Source of the DNA: Terrisporobacter mayombei
GTDB taxonomy: Bacteria; Bacillota; Clostridia; Peptostreptococcales; Peptostreptococcaceae
NCBI RefSeq assembly: GCF_014333445.1
Contig: NZ_JACRYU010000007.1
Location: 1-32,477, forward strand
Direction of reading: 5' to 3'
DNA length: 32,477 bases
Shown: one piece after another, positions 28,308 through 32,477 of the stretch
Position numbering within the stretch: the stretch's first letter is position 1
How the letters are laid out: each line of letters begins with the position of its first letter
Made by a program: the position numbers and the translations under genes
The notes under the pieces: model-generated
The model's input: only the letters and a program-made list of their open reading frames with translations
Told to the model about the DNA's origin: nothing
Databases searched by the model: none

Positions 28308-28400
28308 AAATAAATAATAGTGAATAAAAACATATACTATATTAATAAATATATTTAATACCATCTTTATAGGCTAATATGATTTTAAGGGGGAAGATTG

Positions 28401-29069
28401 ATGGATTTTTTATTACAAAATAAGGACATCATTATGAAGCTTATATTAGCTGCTGTAGTAGGAGGATTTACTGGGTATGAAAGAGAGAAATCTAATCAAT
28501 TTGCAGGTTTTAGAACTCATATCTTAGTTTCTGTTGGGGCGTGTATTACTTCTGTAATAGCTTTAGAATTATTCAATAAATATAGTAGTATATCTACAAT
28601 GGACCCGGCAAGATTACCCGCCCAAGTTTTATCGGGGATTGGTTTTTTAGGAGCTGGTGCCATACTTAAAAATTCTAATGGAATCAGAGGATTAACTACC
28701 GCAGCTGGTATATGGGCAACGGCCTGTATAGGAATTGCAATTGGATATGGTCAATATGTTTTAGGGATTACTGCATGGTTATTAGTAATGGCAACACTTT
28801 ATATATTTAAAAATATTGATAAGGTTATATCTAAAAGAAGTCAAGCGATTTTAAAAGCTACTATAACAAACTTAGATATAACTTCTACAGTTTTTAACAC
28901 TATAAAGGCATCAGAGATAGGAATAAAAAATTTTCAAATTGTGAGTAGATCCAATGATATTTGGGAACTAGTTTTTTTAATAGAATATGATAAAAGAATA
29001 ATTTTAGAGGAACTTATAAATGAGTTGAAAAAAATAAATTATGTTGTAAATATGGAATGTTTAAGATAA
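28401..29069 (+). CDS. MgtC/SapB family membrane protein
   Basis: The 222-aa protein is of the MgtC/SapB family, inner-membrane proteins tied to growth at low magnesium and, in pathogens, survival in macrophages, where MgtC inhibits F-type ATP synthase. The N-terminal four or five membrane segments hold the family marks GYEREKSNQFAGFRTHILVSVGA, RLPAQVLSGIGFLGAGAIL and GIRGLTTAAGIWATACIGIAIGYG. The C-terminal 80 residues are a soluble ACT-like domain (QAILKATITNLDITSTVFN). The ATG at 28401 is chosen over the TTG at 28398, with AAGGGGG as ribosome binding site. Many MgtC-like proteins of Gram-positives have no known link to virulence. I see no magnesium riboswitch in the 93 bases upstream. Confidence 0.88.
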   Translation: MDFLLQNKDIIMKLILAAVVGGFTGYEREKSNQFAGFRTHILVSVGACITSVIALELFNKYSSISTMDPARLPAQVLSGIGFLGAGAILKNSNGIRGLTTAAGIWATACIGIAIGYGQYVLGITAWLLVMATLYIFKNIDKVISKRSQAILKATITNLDITSTVFNTIKASEIGIKNFQIVSRSNDIWELVFLIEYDKRIILEELINELKKINYVVNMECLR

Positions 29070-29166
29070 TCTTTTATTGTGATTTGTTATTAAATTTTGG
29101 AAATAATAAAATATACAACAACTAAAAAGTTTATTAGATAAATTTATTGATCAAGGAGTGAAGAAT

Positions 29167-30945
29167 ATGGAGAGAAACCAAGTTGAAAATAAGTATAAAT
29201 GGTCTATTGATGAAATGTATTCAGATTCACAGGCTATTGAAAAAGATATACAAAAGATAAAAGAATTAATTGAAGAGTGTAAGAAATTTAAAGGAATTTT
29301 AGCTGGTAGCAAGGAGAACTTATACGAAGCCTTAAATCTATCAGAACAAGCTTCTAGAATATTACAAAATTTATATGTTTACACTCATATGAAAAGTCAT
29401 GAGGATACTAGAATAAATAAAAATCAGGCTGATGCTACTAAAACGGATATGCTATCTACAGAACTTTCTATGGCGACATCTTACATGGTACCAGAAATCA
29501 TTGCTATGGACATTAATAAACTAGAAGAATATTTAAAAGATGATAAATTATCTCATTATAAAAAACACATAGATGACATATTAAGATTAAAGCCACATAC
29601 TTTAAATGAAAGAGAAGAAGAGTTATTAGCAGCAGTTTCTGATTTATCAGGTGTACCAGAAAATGTTTATGACATGTTATCATTTGCAGATTTACAATTC
29701 CCAGAAATAGAAGATGAAGAAGGCAAAAAAGTAAGAGTAACTCATTCAAACTTTAGTTTACTCTTAAAAAGCAAGAATCAAAGAGTAAGAAAAGATGCTT
29801 TTGAAGCTTTATATTCTATATACAATCAATATAAAAATACTTTTGCATCAACACTTTATGGTGGAATAAAAGGTGAAATATTCTATGCAAAAACAAGAAA
29901 ATATGAATCAGCATTACAAGCTTCTCTTTTCCAAGATGATGTAAGTGTTGAAGTGTACAATAATTTAATTGCAGCAGTTCATGAAAACTTACATACATTA
30001 AATGAATATAGTGAACTTAAGAAGAAATTCTTAGGATTAGATAAAATAAATATGTATGACTTATATGTACCATTGACTGATAATTTCGATATGGAAATAC
30101 CATATGAAAAAGCTCAAGAAATAATTTTAGAAGCATTAAAACCTTTAGGAGAAGAGTATTTAGAAAACGTCAAAAAGGCATTCTCTGAAGGGTGGATAGA
30201 TGTCTATGGAAATGAAGGGAAACAAGGTGGAGCTTATTCATGGGGTAGCTATGATTCTAAGTCATATATATTAATGAGTTATAAGGATGATTTAAATTCA
30301 TTATTTACTTTAATACATGAAATGGGTCATTCAATGCATAGTTATTATTCAAAAAATAATCAACCTTATTTATATTCAGGCTATAAAATATTTGTAGCAG
30401 AAGTTGCATCAACTTTAAATGAGCTACTACTAATAAATTATTTATTAGAAAATGCTAAATCAAAAGAAGAAAGAGTTTATTTATTAAATTATTATCTAGA
30501 GCAATTTAGAACTACAGTATACAGACAAACTATGTTTGCAGAATTTGAAAAAATATGCCATAGTAAAGTGGAAAATGGAGAACCATTAACAGCAGAAGAC
30601 TTTACAAACATTTACTATGATTTAAACAAATTATACTATGGAGAATCTTGTGAAGTTAACGAAGATATAGGACTAGAATGGGCTAGAATTCCTCATTTCT
30701 ATAGTAATTTCTATGTTTATAAATATGCTACTGGATTCTCAGCTGCAAGTGCTTTAAGTAAGCAAATACTTGAAGAAGGAGAAAGTGCAGTACAAAGATA
30801 TAAAGAATTCTTAAAGAGTGGAGGTTCAGAATTTCCACTAGAACAATTAAGAAAAGCTGGTGTGGATATGGAAAAAAAAGAATCTGTTGATAAAGCTCTG
30901 CATGTGTTTAAAGATTTAGTAGATAAACTAGAGAAAGAATTATAA
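29167..30945 (+). CDS. pepF: Oligoendopeptidase F (M3 metallopeptidase)
   Basis: PepF is a cytoplasmic zinc peptidase that cuts oligopeptides of about 7-17 residues. The ATG at 29167 (592 aa) follows AAGGAG (29153-29158) at a normal distance; the GTG at 29158 overlaps it. The catalytic zinc motif is HEMGHSMHSYYS, with HExxH at residues 384-388 and the third ligand Glu about 28 residues on (VAEVASTLNE). An N-terminal helical domain (YKWSIDEMYSD...) and the SFPLEQLRKAGVDM-like tail (EFPLEQLRKAGVDM) are typical. Length matches the family. It is flanked by a terminator downstream and about 100 bases of plain spacer upstream, so it is probably a single-gene unit. Confidence 0.95.
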   Translation: MERNQVENKYKWSIDEMYSDSQAIEKDIQKIKELIEECKKFKGILAGSKENLYEALNLSEQASRILQNLYVYTHMKSHEDTRINKNQADATKTDMLSTELSMATSYMVPEIIAMDINKLEEYLKDDKLSHYKKHIDDILRLKPHTLNEREEELLAAVSDLSGVPENVYDMLSFADLQFPEIEDEEGKKVRVTHSNFSLLLKSKNQRVRKDAFEALYSIYNQYKNTFASTLYGGIKGEIFYAKTRKYESALQASLFQDDVSVEVYNNLIAAVHENLHTLNEYSELKKKFLGLDKINMYDLYVPLTDNFDMEIPYEKAQEIILEALKPLGEEYLENVKKAFSEGWIDVYGNEGKQGGAYSWGSYDSKSYILMSYKDDLNSLFTLIHEMGHSMHSYYSKNNQPYLYSGYKIFVAEVASTLNELLLINYLLENAKSKEERVYLLNYYLEQFRTTVYRQTMFAEFEKICHSKVENGEPLTAEDFTNIYYDLNKLYYGESCEVNEDIGLEWARIPHFYSNFYVYKYATGFSAASALSKQILEEGESAVQRYKEFLKSGGSEFPLEQLRKAGVDMEKKESVDKALHVFKDLVDKLEKEL

Positions 30946-30957
30946 GAAGAATTTTGT

Positions 30958-31000
30958 AAGGAGTTATTCAAGATATAGAGTTTGTGAATAACTCCTTTTA
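30958..31000 (+). terminator. Intrinsic terminator after pepF
   Basis: A perfect 13-bp stem AAGGAGTTATTCA / TGAATAACTCCTT (30958-30970 with 30985-30997) with a 14-nt loop ends in TTTTATATTG. Confidence 0.88.
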
Positions 31001-31093
31001 TATTGTTATATTAAAATATAGGATACGAGGGGAATATGAAATAGAAAATAAAATAAATTAATTGATACTAGAAAAAACACGATTTATGAAGAA

Positions 31094-31167
31094 TTAATAC
31101 TCTCTTAACAAAATTTACGTATACTTAATACATGCTTAATATTCTCTTAACATACAAACAGTATTAT
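31094..31167 (+). promoter_or_regulatory. PhoP (Pho) box array and pstS promoter
   Basis: Five half-sites match the Firmicutes PhoP box TTNAYA: TTAATA 31094, TTAACA 31105, TTAATA 31125, TTAATA 31136 and TTAACA 31147. The first two are 11 bases apart and the last three are each 11 bases apart, one helical turn. Nine bases after the last lies TATTAT (31162-31167), a -10 element placed as in PhoP-activated promoters, where the box replaces the -35. This points to induction by phosphate starvation. The rest of the 306-base gap after pepF is AT-rich with no gene. Confidence 0.75.
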
Positions 31168-31251
31168 TGAATTGTAAGATAAACAAAGAGCAAAAATCGA
31201 GATCAAAAGAAATAATAAAATAAATTTGGTATTTGAGAGGAGATTATTAAG

Positions 31252-32085
31252 ATGTTTAAGAAAAAAATAGTTGCATTATTATGTGGGGCAGTAATGGTAA
31301 GTGGATTAGTAGTAGGATGTGGTTCAGGATCATCTTCAGAAGGAGATGCATCTAAAATAACTATATCAGGATCTACTTCAGTAGGACCGACAATAGAAGT
31401 ACTAGCAGAAGCTTATCAAAAAAATAATGATGTTAAGATAGAAGTACAACAAGTTGGATCATCAGCAGGTATAAAAAATACTATAGAAGGAACTTCTAAT
31501 TTAGGAATGGCATCTAGAGATTTAAAAGATGAAGAAGCTCAAAGTGTAGAAGGAACTGAAATAGCTATAGATGGTATAGCAGTTGTTACAAATTCAGCTA
31601 ACAAAGTTACAGATTTAACTATGGATCAGGTTAAAGATATATTCACAGGAAAAATAACTAACTGGAAAGAAGTTGGCGGAAATGACGCAGAAATAGTTGT
31701 TGTATCTAGAGAAGAAGGTTCTGGAACTAGAGATGGATTCCAAGAAATATTAGGATTTGAATCAGGAGATTTAACTAAAAATGCTCAAATAAGTGATGGT
31801 TCAGGAAATGTTAAATCGACAGTAGAAGGAAATGAAAATGCTATAGCATACATATCATTTGGTTATGTTAAAGATGGTATAAAAGCTGTTAAGATAGATG
31901 GAGTAGAAGCAAATGATGAGAATGTATTAGCTGATAAATACCCAATATCAAGACCATTCTTAGTAGTAAATAAAAAAGATGGTTTAAGTGAAGCTGCAAA
32001 AGCATTTGTAGATTTTATAATGAGTGAAGATGGACAAAATATAATAGCTGAAGAAGGATTTATAAAAGCTACTGATAAAAAATAG
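31252..32085 (+). CDS. pstS: Phosphate-binding lipoprotein PstS
   Basis: PstS is the extracellular phosphate-binding part of the high-affinity PstSCAB importer. The 277-aa precursor has a lipoprotein signal, KKKIVALLCGAVMVSGLVVGC, with the lipobox VVGC and lipidated Cys23. Phosphate-binding and family motifs are SGSTSVGPTIEVLAEAY, QQVGSSAGIKNTIEGTSNLGMASR, VSREEGSGTRDGFQE and DGSGNVKSTVEGNENAIAYISFGYV. ATG follows GAGAGGAG. Usually pstC, pstA, pstB and phoU follow in the same operon, but here a strong terminator comes 26 bases after the stop, then a purine riboswitch and an insertion sequence. Either the terminator is leaky and pstCAB lies elsewhere, or the permease genes are not adjacent. 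The Pho box array upstream fits the role. Confidence 0.95.
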   Translation: MFKKKIVALLCGAVMVSGLVVGCGSGSSSEGDASKITISGSTSVGPTIEVLAEAYQKNNDVKIEVQQVGSSAGIKNTIEGTSNLGMASRDLKDEEAQSVEGTEIAIDGIAVVTNSANKVTDLTMDQVKDIFTGKITNWKEVGGNDAEIVVVSREEGSGTRDGFQEILGFESGDLTKNAQISDGSGNVKSTVEGNENAIAYISFGYVKDGIKAVKIDGVEANDENVLADKYPISRPFLVVNKKDGLSEAAKAFVDFIMSEDGQNIIAEEGFIKATDKK

Positions 32086-32111
32086 TATAGCAATTTAATT
32101 TTAGTATAAAT

Positions 32112-32145
32112 AAAAAGGTTGAACAGATTTTGTTCAACCTTTTTG
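32112..32145 (+). terminator. Intrinsic terminator after pstS
   Basis: A 10-bp core AGGTTGAACA / TGTTCAACCT (32116-32125 with 32131-32140), extended by flanking A and T, has a 5-nt loop and ends in five T. Confidence 0.9.
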
Positions 32146-32182
32146 TAATAATTAAAAAAAACTATTTAAAAATAAATAAATA

Positions 32183-32191
32183 TGGTACAAT
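32183..32191 (+). promoter_or_regulatory. Extended -10 promoter of the riboswitch transcript
   Basis: TG-G-TACAAT at 32183-32191 is an extended -10 element. It would start transcription near 32198, about ten bases before the riboswitch, a normal arrangement. Confidence 0.55.
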
Positions 32192-32207
32192 AAGATAAAA
32201 ATTAAAT

Positions 32208-32280
32208 GACTCGTATATTTAGCGGTAATATGGTCCGTAAGTTTCTACCTACTAACCTTAAATTAGTAGACTACGAGGTA
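32208..32280 (+). ncRNA. Purine riboswitch, guanine class
   Basis: The conserved purine aptamer is complete. P1 pairs CTCGTA (32210-32215) with TACGAG (32272-32277). The P2 loop AATATGG, the junction AAGTTTCTACC and the P3 stem CTACTAA / TTAGTAG around loop CCTTAAA (the two kissing loops) are all standard. The base that reads the ligand, equivalent to position 74, is C (32271, in GACTACGAG), so guanine or hypoxanthine is expected, not adenine. In Firmicutes it usually controls a purine permease, xpt or guanine metabolism gene by premature termination. No such gene follows in this window: an insertion sequence begins about 80 bases downstream. Confidence 0.93.
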
Positions 32281-32358
32281 TGGTTTAAATAATAATTAAG
32301 TTTTATATTTTGTATGAAATTATATAATATATTTATTTTTAAACACCTCGGTAAATAA

Positions 32359-32477
32359 TGAACTGCACCCTTTGTGTGGAACAATATAAAACAACCTAGG
32401 CTACCTTTTTCTTGTATTTTACAGGAGAAAGATAGCCTAATTTTGCTTGTATTCTTTCTTTGTTATAATAATCTATA
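32359..32477 (-). mobile_element. End of an IS3-family (IS150-like) insertion sequence
   Basis: From 32359 the sequence TGAACTGCACCC matches the TG-starting terminal inverted repeat of IS3-family elements, with 37 bases between it and the transposase stop codon. The element is oriented with its transposase reading toward pstS, so its right (3') end is at 32359. Only 119 bases are in the window; the other end and the target duplication are outside it. The bases before the IR (TAAATAA) could hold the short target repeat. Confidence 0.85.
32396..32477 (-). CDS. IS3-family transposase (OrfB), C-terminal 26 residues
   Basis: Reading the - strand from the window edge gives IDYYNKERIQAKLGYLSPVK followed by YKKKVA and stop at 32398-32396. 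This is the typical C-terminus of IS150-group DDE transposases (YNxxRxQxKLxxLSPxxY). The N-terminal and catalytic parts lie beyond the window, so intactness cannot be judged. Confidence 0.9.
   Translation of the reverse strand, partial: IDYYNKERIQAKLGYLSPVKYKKKVA

Noticed and set aside
28308..28400. Magnesium riboswitch (M-box) before the mgtC-like gene
   Set aside because: The gap is 93 bases, shorter than an M-box aptamer, and no conserved elements are visible.

Overview
The window is low-GC DNA (roughly 30% G+C) with strong AGGAGG-type ribosome binding sites, a Spo0E-like sporulation protein, a Gram-positive type IV pilus operon and U-tailed terminators. Protein sequences and gene order point to a clostridial member of the Peptostreptococcaceae (Clostridioides, Romboutsia, Paraclostridium or Terrisporobacter relatives). 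This placement comes from recall of protein families, not from a search. Almost everything reads on the + strand; only feoAB and a terminal insertion-sequence fragment read on the - strand.

Region 1 (1-9.8 kb) is housekeeping. It starts with the C-terminal half of DNA ligase LigA, whose 5' half is replaced by about 120 nt of unrelated AT-rich sequence. Then come an RNase PH/RdgB fusion, a YfcE-type phosphodiesterase, and a protein quality-control run: trigger factor, ClpP, ClpX, LonA and the ribosome-assembly GTPase EngB.

Region 2 (10-17.9 kb) holds an orphan twin P-loop ATPase and a compact type IV pilus operon (pilB, pilC, a pilin, and pilM/N/O-like genes). These are followed by a SEC-C zinc protein with a TFIIB-like C-terminal helix-turn-helix and an unrecognised 125-aa protein.

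Region 3 (18-24.2 kb) has a COG2509 FAD dehydrogenase, a Na+/phosphate cotransporter with a PhoU-like tail, glucose-6-phosphate isomerase and a membrane-anchored HtrA protease.

Region 4 (24.2-32.5 kb) has feoAB (ferrous iron uptake) behind a visible Fur box, a Gx transporter family membrane protein, a 53-aa Spo0E-like phosphatase, an MscS channel, an MgtC-like protein and oligoendopeptidase F. PstS follows, behind a phased array of PhoP half-sites. The window ends in a guanine-class purine riboswitch that is cut off, about 80 nt downstream, by the end of an IS3-family element.

The items most worth a second look are the riboswitch interrupted by the IS element, the split ligA, the small pilus operon with its neighbouring zinc/TFIIB-like protein, and several strong regulatory palindromes (Pho boxes, Fur box, dyads before the Na/Pi transporter and pgi).
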